Source: Rhynchopus euleeides (taxonomy: Eukaryota; Euglenozoa; Diplonemea; Diplonemida; Diplonemidae). From it: DNA of 64,000 bases. The translations under genes were made by a program, and so were the position numbers. The DNA is taken from contig OY723262.1 of the NCBI GenBank assembly GCA_963210315.1, positions 2,108,001 through 2,172,000 of the forward strand, given 5' to 3'. Below, piece after piece: positions 1-10,392 of this stretch (position 1 is the first letter of the stretch; every line of letters begins with the position of its first letter). Below the pieces are notes generated by a model. It ran no database searches, was not told the origin of the DNA, and saw only the letters and a program-made list of their open reading frames with translations.

Positions 1-312
1 CAGTTTGTCGCTAGACAACCTCCCCCACAGCCAGTGCCCCCATGCAGGTTACTGCGTACTGCAGCTCTTCCTTGCGATCGCTTCAAGGTTCGCCAGGTCA
101 TGACGGGTCTCATTTCGGGACAGTTGTGTGGGAGAAACGGGTTGGACGGGTTCTTATGTATCCGATGGTCTGTGGTGGTTGGCAGTGCTGCTCTTCAGAG
201 CGTGGCGTTGATTACCAGCTCAGCCAGGAGGCTCGGTGCAACCGATTTCTCTCAGCGGCATGCCCCTACTACAGGGGCAACAGTCTTAGAAAGGGGAAAA
301 AATGGGCAAAAA

Positions 313-412
313 GGGGGGTAGTACTAATATACTGGAAAAACAATCTATTTTGAAAAACCCGGGGGGTAGTTGTATTTGAGGGGGTAGTTGTATTTAAAGG
401 GGTAGTACTATT
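313..412. repeat. Short tandem repeat, GGGGTAGTTGTATTT-like
   Basis: Four imperfect copies of a 15-18 bp unit, GGGGTAGTNNTATTT, begin near 313, 361, 379 and 398. They are separated by short AT-rich or G-rich spacers. The rest of 1-1910 holds no gene I can support. Its open frames are short and overlap on both strands without codon bias. A loose duplication around 440-480 and 520-550 (GCTCGGTG plus following bases) is the only other structure seen there. Confidence 0.5.
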
Positions 413-2642
413 TGACCCCCCCCAGTAATCGGGTGCGTGTGTGGATGCCACATCAGAGCAGGTGCTCGGTGTTGTCTACACTGTTGTACAAAGATTCACG
501 TGTGTGTGTGTTACAATGAATGTCGCATCAAGAGCGAGCGCTCGGTGCACTCTGCACCTTGTTTCCGTGCTCTGCTCGTTGCACCGGCGGTGCGCTCCCA
601 TACCAGGTTGAGGGCGAGCTACATCTATCGGTGTATCATCGAAGTACCCCCAAGCCGACCGTGTGTCAGTGGAAATCAGACTGCAGTAAAAAATGCCTGG
701 CCTTTCAAGTTTAGACACAGGATCAACGTTGGTCACTGAACATAGCCAGAGGGGCGTTGCTGCTGGTTCTTTGTTCTTGACTGTTCTGGATCAGGTTTGT
801 CCCGCATGACGATAGGCACATCTGCCAAGGTGGGCAAGAAGCACCATACCTTCGCAATCAATCACGGAGCGCCAAACATCAAAGAACTCGGCTTGCCATG
901 ATTTTGTCTATGTCACTACGCGCCTTTCCCGCCCCCTCCCAGCTACCCCCCTTGACAGCATGCTACCTGCGACTTACATTCCTCTTTCCAGTGCCTGTCT
1001 CGCGGTACTCTGTGCGTCCCGCACAGGTTCACAGAGCGGACAGGTTGTCGTTGTAAAGGTATCATTGATTTGAACGAACACATCCACCGTGTCCATGACT
1101 GGTGTCTCGTCTGCCAGGCATGGTGCTCGCCAAACCCGTCACCGAAGCATGAGACGCCAGACCCACCATTCAGCAGTCCGGCTTCGGTGACGGTTTCCTA
1201 TCGGCCCCCGTACGTATTGACAGTGCTAGTTGCATCAGAATCGTACACCTCCTCAGTGACCCCTCCTGTGTTTTCATCAGTTGCGTGTTTCGAGCGCCAG
1301 AGCGAAGTCAAGTCGAAGTCGCGAATAATTCTGGCTGTGCTTGTGCACTCAAACGAAAAGAAGCTTGGCAATTGCCTCACGACTCTGCGACCGAGGCAGG
1401 AAGGATACAGGCGGCGTATGTTCAGCGAAGGGTTGTTTTGGAACTGTTTCTTCATTTGCTGGACATGGCGTTCTCCCGTGCAGAAGAAATCACGTGGTGA
1501 GCGTCTCTTCCTACAATCAACAGTCATCACATGTGTATTCCTCGGCCGGAATGTGATCAGGTTAGATCCCTGCACAAATCTGGTCTCTGGATCCAATCAA
1601 GCACGCAATGGCGTGGTGCCTCCCCTCGTGGTTTATGCACTGCCATGGCACATGCATGTATGTGCGCGTACCTGTCTATCTGTCGAGAGTCCTTCGGACA
1701 CACACGACTGTTCCCAGTCTCCGGGATGTGGGAACACCCCGCCCCACCCACCCCAGTTAACTACCATCCATCTTCTCGGTTCAGGCTGCCCCGTTTCGTC
1801 TTTCTGTTGCACTTCCTTGTCGTTCTGTATGTTGATCCCTCATGGGCCGTAGTTGGGTGCAGATCGTGCACCGTCGATCAACTCAAGTATTTAGATAGTC
1901 TGGTACAGGCCTGGGCGGGGAACGAGCCCTTTTTCCAGGTTTTTTGGGTCGGGGAACCAGGTTTTTTCTAAGAATTTTTACAAGGGATTTTTTGCTCGCC
2001 CCCCCACAGTTTCCAGGCGCGTGCCCGTCAGGCGGGACTTTTTCTCTGATTTCTCTCCGCGTCATCATGTGACAGCTCTCGAGTGATGCCCAGAGATGCT
2101 TGCGGCAGAGAGTGCCCCTCATGCGCGTTACAGCTGAAACTGAATGAGGATCATCTGGCACTCGTTCTCATCGGGGGTTATGCTCCGCAGGGACTCAATA
2201 CACCTTGGCACTCTCGCAGGGCTGGACATGCCAGCAGCTGGAGGACAGTTACAAAGCTGCCACTCCCCGACGCCACCCACCTGCTGGCCCCTTCAGGTCT
2301 GAAAGCCCAAAAGCTCCCGGGGATTTTTGCAGTGGTGCGCACCATATTCAGCGCAGTAGGGTGATCTCTCCGATTTTCCAAAACTGCTGGTTTACTGGTT
2401 TGGGGAACGGTCGTCGGCAGACCGTTGAAATGCCCGTGTTAGCAAGGCACACTCACGTTTCAGGTAGCGTGTCGCGTGTCACGCATGTCGCGAACGCGGC
2501 AAGTGTACCTCCCAGGTGGGGAAGCCCGACCTCCTGTCCGATGTCAGTCAGGCTTCGAAGAAGCGCTTCATGGATGCGGCGCTGACCTCCTACGCTGCAC
2601 TGTACCCGGGGAAGTGAGATAGATGGACGGGCACACGCTACA

Positions 2643-2704
2643 TGGGGGGTCTGGGGGGCGTGAGCCCCCCAGCCGCCGGAGGCCACGGTAGCGAACATCT
2701 GTTC
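2643..2704 (+). repeat. GC-rich hairpin core repeat, copy 1
   Basis: First of eight copies in this window. The conserved core is GGTCTGGGGGGCGGAGCCCC, continuing CCAGCCGCCGGAGGCCACGG and then TAGTGAACATCTGTTC. GGGGGGC and GCCCCCC form a hairpin stem over a 3-4 base loop (GTGA-type here, GGA elsewhere). GCCGCCGGAGGC is a second small fold. Copies 1 and 2 are joined by a conserved linker of about 107 bp. Confidence 0.8.
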
Positions 2705-2810
2705 GTGTGGGCGTACAGATTCTGTGCGAGTTGGCTGCGTCCTCAGAGGCGACTGGAGTGGTTGGACCCCGACTTGATGGGATTCGAAGGACTTGAGTAC
2801 GAGACGTACG

Positions 2811-2873
2811 CCACAGGGGGGTCTGGGGGGCGGAGCCCCCCAGCCGCCGGAGGCCACGGTAGTGAACGTCTGG
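2811..2873 (+). repeat. GC-rich hairpin core repeat, copy 2
   Basis: Second member of the dimer that starts at 2643. Its linker (2705-2810) is found again in reverse complement between copies 5 and 6 and between copies 7 and 8. The dimer, core-linker-core, is therefore the unit that spread. This copy has the standard GGGGGGC-GGA-GCCCCCC hairpin. Confidence 0.8.
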
Positions 2874-3196
2874 CTCTCCAGTTGGCCAGCAAGGCGAACG
2901 GTACATGGGACAGACTTCCCTTCCATCCTTGTGCGCGCCCTGTCGACTGGGGGAAACTTAGAAAAAGTTTTTTCCTCTGCGAAACAACCTTAGAAAAAAA
3001 TTCCCCTAACAAAATTCTTAGAAAAAAACTTTTTTTCCCCTTACAAAAATTCTTAGAAAAAAAGTTCAGAATCCTGAAAGTGGGGAACAAGCCCCCCAGT
3101 TAGGAACAGCCCTGGTCTGGTACACCGTAGAGTGCGACGGCCTGAAGCTGTCCATAGGTGTCCGGTTGTCCGAATTGGTTAGAACTCAACCATTGC

Positions 3197-3312
3197 CACA
3201 GGGGGTCCTCGCTACGAGTCACTGTGAGTCACGAGTCGTCAGTGTTCAGCCACATGGCTGACTTCTCACTTTTTCTCACTCAGTCACACTTGGTAGCGAG
3301 GGCCCCCACACA
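3197..3312. mobile_element. MITE, about 115 bp, TIR with CCTCGCTAC
   Basis: The left end CACAGGGGGTCCTCGCTACG and the right end, reverse complemented (GTGTGGGGGCCCTCGCTACC), form imperfect terminal inverted repeats of about 30 bp. A very similar element lies at about 34888-35000 in the opposite orientation. Shorter relatives with GGTCTTCGCT ends lie at 7146-7258 and 14955-15071. No coding capacity. Confidence 0.65.
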
Positions 3313-3315
3313 ATA

Positions 3316-4381
3316 CTGTATGATGAGGACCATGTCAGGAGAGCCTGGCACCGTTTTCCCCCAAAAACACTGCCTCGCTTCACTTCCGGTCAAGAGCAGG
3401 AGTTTCGTTGCAAACCATGCAAAGAAACTGTTAACCAGGGTACGTTGGTGCGATTGCACACTCACAGTGGTGGGAGTGTTTATTAGTGATTGTAGTGTGA
3501 GTAGGAAGCCTCCAATCCAGTGAGTCTTGGCCATTGGGGCTGTGTTACTCCAGTGAGGAGGCGAGGTGTTGGGGTTTCCAAACATGTCAACGAACAGGGG
3601 AATGTGTTGGGTGTTTGCCGCCACGCAGTTTCTTGCGCCTGTCAACCACACTGCACTTTCCGCATGCATTTGTTTCTGTGTTGCCAGAATATTGTGCGAT
3701 CAACGAAAAACCATTTCTCTCGTGCCTTTCTCGTGCCGTTCTCTCCATGAACGATAGTTGTCTTTCGCGTGTGTCTATGCACCCCAGTGTCGTCGGCGGC
3801 ATGCTTCGGGTGCCAATCGATGCAGGGTACCGCCTCTCAAGGTCGTCTGCGAGGTCTTTTCCTCTAAAGGTGGTTAGCCTCGACAACCACCGCCGCACCA
3901 GACGTGTCGTAGGGCCGAAAGGTGTACAAACCTAGGACCTGTCTGTGGCACTCTTCATGGAACTCCAGCTGCACCGCCTCATAGTGCTGCACGCCGGCTC
4001 CCCAGGGCCCAAGTGATGGACAACACATGACTTGCAGCGGATGTGCCCACCCTCTGTCCTTTGTGTCAAGCGTGACAAGCTTTCTGTGTAGCTCTGCCTG
4101 TGTGGAAGTGTAACTTGCGCTGTCATGTATACTGCAGCCACATCATCATGTCGTGATCACACCACCCTGCAGGAAACACGCACATCGCGGAAGGTCGTAC
4201 ACTCTCACCCAGCCACCGGTCAGCTTATCTGAACTAACAGAACCGAAGCTCCTTCCCTGGATGGTGCACGTCCAGCACTAATATTTCTTCCCTCCCGCGT
4301 ATCAGCATCGAGCAGCCGGCAGACAGAGGTCCAACCGGAGGTGAACACAGTCGCGTCGTCCCGCAAATCGCCAGCGCCACA
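3316..4381. other. Gene-free spacer and probable 5' region of the RRM gene
   Basis: About 1.07 kb of mixed-composition sequence with no supported gene or repeat. The last part must contain the 5' untranslated region of the RRM gene that starts at 4382. I recognise no TATA box or other promoter element. Confidence 0.5.
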
Positions 4382-4563
4382 ATGCAGGGGCAGTTTCCCT
4401 TCCAGGTCTCCCAGCAAGGGCAGTTCCCCGCGCAGCAGATGCAGCAGGTGCAGCAGTTCAACTCGTTCAACGCACAGCAGGGTGCTGAGGCGATGATGCG
4501 CCAGCAGCTGCAGCTCCAGCAGCTCCAGCACCAGCAGCAGATGCAGCAGCAGCAGCAGCAACA

Positions 4564-4598
<35 letters not shown>

Positions 4599-4630
4599 TG
4601 CAGCAGCAGCTGTACCAGATGCACTCCAAC

Positions 4631-4671
<41 letters not shown>

Positions 4672-6973
4672 GCAGCTTCAGCAGCAGGCTGCGGCTGCAG
4701 TGGCGGGCGCCGGTGTGGGTGCCCCGCCGGACGTGGTGTCGGCGCTCATGGCATTCAACCTGTCTGTGCTGTCTGCCACTGAGGGCGGGACAGGGCAGGC
4801 GGAGCTGTCCAACCTCGTCAGCGCCATCTCTGCCGCTGGGGGCCAGTCCCGCAAGGCCGCTGAGGCGGGCGACGTGATGCGCAACGCCCTCGCCGCGATG
4901 CAGCAGCCGCAGCAGATCCAGCAGATCCAGCAGCTCCAGCAGATCCAGCAGATGCAGCAGCTGCAGCAGCCTACCAGGGCGTTCCCTGCCGGGACGCTCG
5001 ACACACCTGGGGCAAGCAGCAGCTTCGGGCTCAGCTCCTCCTCCACAGCCGAGCCGCTGGAGCTGACGAAGTTTGCGTCGTTCCGCTCCGGGCGGTCGTC
5101 ATCCCTCTGCAGCGCGTCGGATGTGGGCGGGCAGCAGGCTGCGTCCCCGACAGCGTCGCCCACCCCCTCGCCCTGCCAGTCGTTCCGCTCGGCGATGTCG
5201 TTCCCCCCGGGGCAGCAGCCGCGCAAGCTGTCCAACGCGTCCGCCACCTCCCCGACGGGGATGAAGCTGTCGCACCTCTCCCCCATGTCGGGCACCAGCT
5301 GCCACGGCAGCGCCGGCTCGACATCCCTCAATGACGTGATCTCCACCCGCATGGCCAACCCGCAGGCCCTGCCTGTGCCGGTGCACCTGCCGCCTCCCAC
5401 CGCCACCGGGCACCAGTCACCCACGACCCGCCGCGGCACAGCACCCCCGTCGTCTGTGCCTGTGCCGCTGCCCGGCAGCACGCCTGGGAGCCCGCAGGCC
5501 AGCCAGGCTCCCGTGCAGGCCTGGCCCACGAGCCAGCCGCAGAACAACCCCAGCACCCCTGCGCAGCTGCCTGTGCAGCCGCAGAACAGCACGTCGTCGC
5601 TGGCGGAGCCGCTTCCCTTCAACAGGTCGGCCACCACCCCCGCGATGCTGGGGTCGAGCATCGACCTGGGCAAGGCGGCTGCCGCCAACATCCCCTCGCT
5701 GGTGGGCAGCCAGGACCCCAACGCCGAGGCGGATGTGCTCGCCGTGGACTACAACGAGGTGCGCGACGTGCCCTCCACGGTGATCAGCACGTGGCTGATC
5801 CACAGGGAGCAGGCCCGCAAGGTGCAGAACTTCGCGAAGGCCGACAAGATCCGCCAGCGCCTCCGCCGCCTCGGCATCGCGTGGGACGAGGACCTCAAGA
5901 CGTGGCGCACGCCCGACGGGCGCTGCGGCGCGTGGGGCACCGACATGGGCTCCAACCCATCCTCACCGGTCTCCGCTACTCCGTGCGCCAGCTACCCCTG
6001 CCTCAAGCTGAAGGGCCTGCCCTACCGCGTGAAGTATCAGGACCTCAAGACCTTCTTCCAGTCTGCCGATATCGAGATTGTGGAGTACTCCGTTGTTCTG
6101 GAGAAGAACACCGACGGGCGCCCCTCCGGCATCGGCTACGTCAAGGTGCCCACGGAGGCAGCCCAGCGCACTGCCGTGCACTCCCTCAACAAGAAGACCA
6201 TCCCGGGGTACGACAGGTATGTGTGGGTCCTCACCACCAGCGAGGCGGAGTACCACACTGCGGCAACGACGTGGGCTGGCGCTGTCATCTCGACGTCCCT
6301 CCCTCCGGCAGAGGGTGACGGGCAGGCCATCTCGATGCTGCTGAAGCAGCGTGAGGAGTGCCGCAAGATGAAGATGTACAGCGTGGCGGATGACATCCGG
6401 AGGATGCTGCGGGACAACAACGTGTCGTTTGACGACGAGCTCCGCACCTGGACCGACGGGAAGATGGGCTCTGGCAGGTGGGGCCCCGCGACGCCCTTCG
6501 ATGTGAACTCGACGCCCCGTTTCCCGGATGAGGCTGAGAGGCGCGCGGGCATTCCCACCAGCTTCGACATGGCAGACCTGGATGTGGAGAGCATGCAGAC
6601 CGGCAGCCACGACGGCGACGACATGTCGTCTCCGAAGAACGCACAGCGCGCCGCGCTGGTCCACCCCAACGATGACTCCAGCACTCCCCCGCTGCTGTCG
6701 GACCACTTCCTCACGCGGACCGAGCTGGATGTGACGCGTGCCGCTTCGTCTCCTGCTGGCCTCGCCAACCCCTACAGCCCCGCCCTGTCGTGCGTCTCCT
6801 CTGGCAACGGCAGCGCTTTCGAGGCGCCGCTTGTGACTCACATTCAGAGCCTCCTCTCGGCAGTGGCCTCGAAGACTGACGTTGCAGACGATCACCTCGA
6901 TGTTGCCTCCGTTGATGAGGATGTTGACGCCCGCCCCATCGACCTCTCCACAGTGATGCTGGAGGAGCCGTAG
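4382..6973 (+). CDS. Polyglutamine RRM protein with two CysRS-tail-like helical motifs
   Basis: 863-residue single-exon protein, probably an RNA-binding regulator. Residues 1-105 are glutamine-rich, with uninterrupted runs of 18 Q (about 55-72) and 15 Q (about 84-98). Another Q-rich stretch lies at about 173-197. Residues 200-450 are low-complexity Ser/Pro/Thr. At about 540-617 there is an RRM of the hnRNP H/ESRP style: RNP2-like LKLKGLPY and RNP1-like GRPSGIGYVKV. It is bracketed by two related segments, about 466-512 and 648-702. Each has the form R-x2-(A/C)RK-x(4-5)-(A/V)AD-x-IR-x2-L, then a short acidic turn and W. This resembles the C-terminal helical tail of cysteinyl-tRNA synthetase. 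The C-terminal 160 residues are acidic and probably disordered. The first ATG opens the biased frame and the codons are strongly GC-ending throughout. RNA binding is inferred from the fold; target and process are unknown. Overlapping frames on the minus strand are shadows. Confidence 0.92.
4535..4683 (+). repeat. CAG/CAA tract coding polyglutamine
   Basis: Nearly pure CAG repeats with occasional CAA, in two blocks separated by codons for M, L, Y, H, S and N. They encode the two polyQ runs of the RRM protein. Such tracts vary in length by slippage, so length polymorphism is expected here. A further (CAG/ATC) mixture at about 4898-4968 encodes QQIQQ-type repeats. Confidence 0.9.
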
Positions 6974-7145
6974 ATAGCGTCATAGGAAAGCGTGAGGGGT
7001 GGGGGGTGTGGGGGGATACAGACAGAGTGCGTTCAAAAAATAGCGTTCACTTCAGAATCGACCGTTCAGAGCGGTCCTGCCAAAAAAAACTGGTCAAAAA
7101 TATGAATGGGGTGGGGGTGGGGGGCGGGCGAATTACATAAACACG

Positions 7146-7258
7146 TAGGGGGTCTTCGCTGGCCGTTATCCTCCGTCAATCTCCGTCAGTTTTCAGCTAA
7201 TTCAACAGGAAACTCACTAAAATGCACTGACGGTCACCCCGTAGCGAAGACCCCCGTA
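7146..7258. mobile_element. MITE, about 110 bp, TA-flanked, GGGGGTCTTCGCT ends
   Basis: TA is followed by GGGGGTCTTCGCT. The other end reads AGCGAAGACCCCC, then G and TA. The ends are perfect over 13 bp. A TA target duplication is possible, with a one-base offset. It lies about 170 bp downstream of the RRM stop codon and so may be in the 3' UTR. It is related by its ends to the elements at 14955, 3197 and 34888. Confidence 0.6.
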
Positions 7259-8931
7259 GTTCGCGTTCAAAAAAGGATCGTTCCAAACCACACAAAAAAA
7301 AAGGCCATTTCTATTAGCTATGGCGTGCCACACGTGAGGCCAGCCTGCCCCTTTTTGGCCCCTTCGGGGGGCTGGGTTCGGCAAATCACTCCACATCATA
7401 TGTGAATTCAGAGTTGGTGTTCCTGGGGTGGGGTGGGGGTTGAAGGATGGGGGGTGGGGCTGGGTGCTCGCCGCTCGAATTCAGTAAATTATCCAAAGCA
7501 AACCCCACCATACCCCTCCGCTACCCCCTCCCCCCCAAAAGCACACCAATGGGATGAAATTCCACGGCACAAAACAAAAAAACAAGCCTAGCTCTGACGA
7601 TGTCCCATTTTATATTGAAGAATAAGAAAGGATTTAGCACGAACGGAAAACAACAACAAAAAAAAGGAGAACCAGTGGGGGCAAACGCTCAACGAACACA
7701 ATTCACACACCAAAGGCAAGTCAATGAATCCATGAGTGTGTCTGTCTGACAGATGGAGTCCCCCCCCCTCCGCCGGCTTTCCTCTATCAAAGTGCCACCG
7801 ACACTTCCAAAATAATATTCACGTGTTTGTGTGGGAAAAGGGGTGGGTGGGGTGGGGTGGGGTGCAAGAATGGACGCTCTAGTGGGTGGTGCATGTGCCT
7901 GGTGGTGCGTGTGCTTTGCCCACACCCTCCCCGTCCCCCCCTCCTTCCGTATCACCCTTTCGTTTCCGCCTTTTAACCCGCCCCTCCTTTTTTTTCATTT
8001 TGTTGCAAAAATATTGTATGTTGCTTCGAATGCCATCCTTTATTCCCCTGCCACCCCACCCCCCTCCCCTAGCATCCAAACATCTTCCATATCCCATCCG
8101 TCCCCCCCCCCCCCCCCGTTTCGATTTTTTTCTTGCCGCAAAAATGGGAAAACCAAAAACACCAATACAATAACACGAAAATTTACATCAAGAGGTGGGG
8201 AATGTGATAGACACACACCGCACATCCTGTCACAAACCCACCCACCCCCTCTTCCCCTCTCCCGAACATTTCATTCTGGTTTGTCGGGGGGGAGGGGTGG
8301 GTGTGTGAGGGTAAGGGGGTGGGGTGGGGTGGGGGGGGGCAAAAAACCCATCATACAATGCAACAACAAACACCATCCTCCCCGCCCCCCAATCCCCCCA
8401 GGCTGAGCGCCTTCCTCTTGGGCCCTGAGGCGCGCGAGAGGGGTGGGTGAAATGGGGTCTGGCTTCTAATCGACTTTTTTGGGGGCCGTTTTTTTCCTCT
8501 TTTCTCTCTCTCTCTCTCTCTACGCACCCCTCCGCCCCCCCCCCCCCCCCCCACCCCCTCCACCACACCACACCCAGTCGAAGCCTGTTGCTGGCAGGCC
8601 ATGCCTTTTTTCTCTCTCCCACGCAATGCCCCTGCCCTGTCATGTCCCACGAGCAAAGATCGTTGATCTTGCATCCTTTTTTGCCTCGAGAGGCCCGCCT
8701 CTAGGTGCGTGCCTTTTTTATGTTTACAGGCTGCAGTGCGTCCGTGAGGTGCATTCGCATCCAGTTTTACGTCGCTGTCCATTGGGGGAGGGTGGGGGGT
8801 TAGGGGGGGGGGGTTTTTAGGTCGGACACCCTCGCTTTCGTGTGGAAATAGCGCACCGCACTGGGCACAAAGGTTGACACAGAGCAAGGGGCTCGGCCCG
8901 CCGTCTTCAGTTTTCAGACCCATTCTTTTAT
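7259..8931. other. Gene-free spacer rich in G/C homopolymers
   Basis: Contains many runs of G or C (for example C17 near 8101-8117 and C18 near 8536) and a (CT)n tract at 8503-8521. It is purine/pyrimidine skewed. Frames through it are low-complexity Pro/Gly/His readouts with no supportable gene. Confidence 0.6.
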
Positions 8932-10093
8932 GAGGAAACTTCATATTTGCCAGAAATTTCTTGGAAAATTCATATGTTGACAGGAACTTTTGGGTTTAAC
9001 CATATGTTGACAGGAACTTCTGATTTTAACCATATTTTGACAAAAAGTTGTGGATCTAACCATATGTTGACAAGAAGTTATGAATTTAACCATATTTTGA
9101 CAGGAACTTCTGATTTTAACCATATGTTGACAAAAAGTTCTGGGCTAATCATATGTTGACAAAAACTTCTCGTTTTAACCATATGTTAACAAAATCGGTT
9201 TTTCGGCTGGAGCCGCTTGACTGACATTCCGGGGTATCCAGATCGCTTTCCAGATCGGCACTTAGCTTCTCACAGAGTGTGCACTTCATCGCAGTTCCAT
9301 GGGGCCTCATTCCCTTGGATTAAGATACCACAAGGCCAGAGAACCGCACACCGTTAACACCGGCTAACCACTGATCATGGGCCTGTACGTGATAAATGCA
9401 TGATGAAAGCCCCATAGCAAAGATGGTTACCAACATCAAGCACTTCCGGCCCAGAAACTGAGCCAAAAGACCACTCCACCGAAGTGGTCACAGGTTTACC
9501 ACGTGTACACGCAGCTACCGGGGTGCATCGGGCATGCGGCTTCTTCGAGGTGGATCGTTCTCTCCAGGTGGGTTCCGAACTCCACGGTTCTTTGAATCAC
9601 AGGCACAGCAGCGTGAGTACTAATCGGCCGGACCCAGGTCCACAACAACACCTACAGCAATGCCATCAAGTGATTCCAGCTTCAGCCGACAGGTTCACAT
9701 CAAAATGTGGATGAGAGGTTGGGGCTGGGGGTCCCGGCCTTTGCGAAGCGCCCTCCTCTTCATCAGCCACAGGTGTGGGTGCCCTGGGGTCGGGAATCCA
9801 CCAAAAAGGGTGTTCCAGCTGGAAACCCAATTTTGTTAACATATGGTGAAAACGAGAAGTTTTTGTCAACATATGGTTAATCCATAACTTCTTGTCAACA
9901 TATGGTTAGATGCAGAAGTTTTTGTCAACATATGGTTAAGTCCATAAGTTCGTGTCAACATATGAATTTTCAGGAAACTTTTTGTCAACATATGATTGAA
10001 ACAAAAAGTTTTTGTCAACATATGGTTAAACCCAAAACTTCCTGTCGACATATGAATTTTCCAATAAATTTCTGGCAAATATGAAGTTTCCTC
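8932..10093. mobile_element. Non-autonomous DNA transposon with 9-bp TSD and repeat-array TIRs (MULE-like)
   Basis: A 1162-bp element bounded by GAGGAAACTTCATATTTGCC and its reverse complement. The flanks TTCTTTTAT at 8923-8931 and TTCTTTTAT at 10094-10102 form an exact 9-bp target duplication. Each end (about 8932-9197 and 9829-10093) is an inverted array of seven or eight imperfect 30-32 bp repeats built on ACCATATGTTGACA plus a variable AACTTCT-like tail. The middle (about 9198-9828) has no recognisable gene. A 9-bp duplication with long TIRs fits the Mutator/MULE pattern. The arrays could be transposase binding sites. No transposase is encoded, so it would need one in trans. Confidence 0.85.
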
Positions 10094-10342
10094 TTCTTTT
10101 ATAGCCCCGGCACAGCCCAGCTGGGGGGCTAAAAGAACCGTTCATGGTGTCCCCCCCCCCCCCCCCTTGAATATCCGAGGGAAACCTGTGTAGGAAGTCC
10201 GTAGTGTGTACGTAACAAAGGAGATTTCGCCACAAAAAAAGAGTTATGTATCACCACGTAAAAACTACGTAAATCGGCCTGTTCAGGGGCACCATGTTCC
10301 AATTTTTCCTCTCGTTTTTTTCCTGCACCCTTCATTTTTTTT

Positions 10343-10392
10343 TGCTGTGATCTTGCGACCCCCACTCACACCACTTCATCAGACCGGAGTAT
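10343..10392 (+). repeat. Dispersed repeat, TGCTGTGATCTTGCGACCCC type, copy 1
   Basis: TGCTGTGATCTTGCGACCCC followed by a C-rich stretch and CTTCATCA. The same string with the same tail occurs at 35398-35447. Two copies 25 kb apart suggest a small dispersed repeat; its borders cannot be set. Confidence 0.5.

Larger units (their letters stand above)
1911..3123. mobile_element. Candidate inverted-repeat element with internal hairpin-core dimer
   Basis: The left side near 1953-1980 reads TTTTTTCTAAGAATTTTTAC. The right side near 3030-3065 carries the same motif in inverted orientation, in two to three tandem copies (CTTAGAAAAAAA, AATTCTTAGAAA). Between them lie two direct copies of a conserved hairpin core (2643-2704 and 2811-2873). 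The outer ends (GGTACAGGCC at 1908 and a loosely complementary segment at 3107-3123) are only weakly alike, so the borders are uncertain. The same TTCTAAGGATTTTT arms and the same core recur in the element at 15.3-16.2 kb, which supports a family. There is no coding capacity, and no target duplication was found. Confidence 0.4.

Noticed and set aside
4678..5721. Minus-strand 347-codon frame across the RRM gene
   Set aside because: Antisense shadow. It reads as Cys/Gly/Leu low complexity opposite the CAG and Pro/Ser-coding stretches.
8938..9197. CRISPR-like array of 30-bp repeats
   Set aside because: The units are imperfect and contiguous, with no unique spacers. They recur as an inverted array at 9829-10093 with a 9-bp target duplication, so they are transposon ends.
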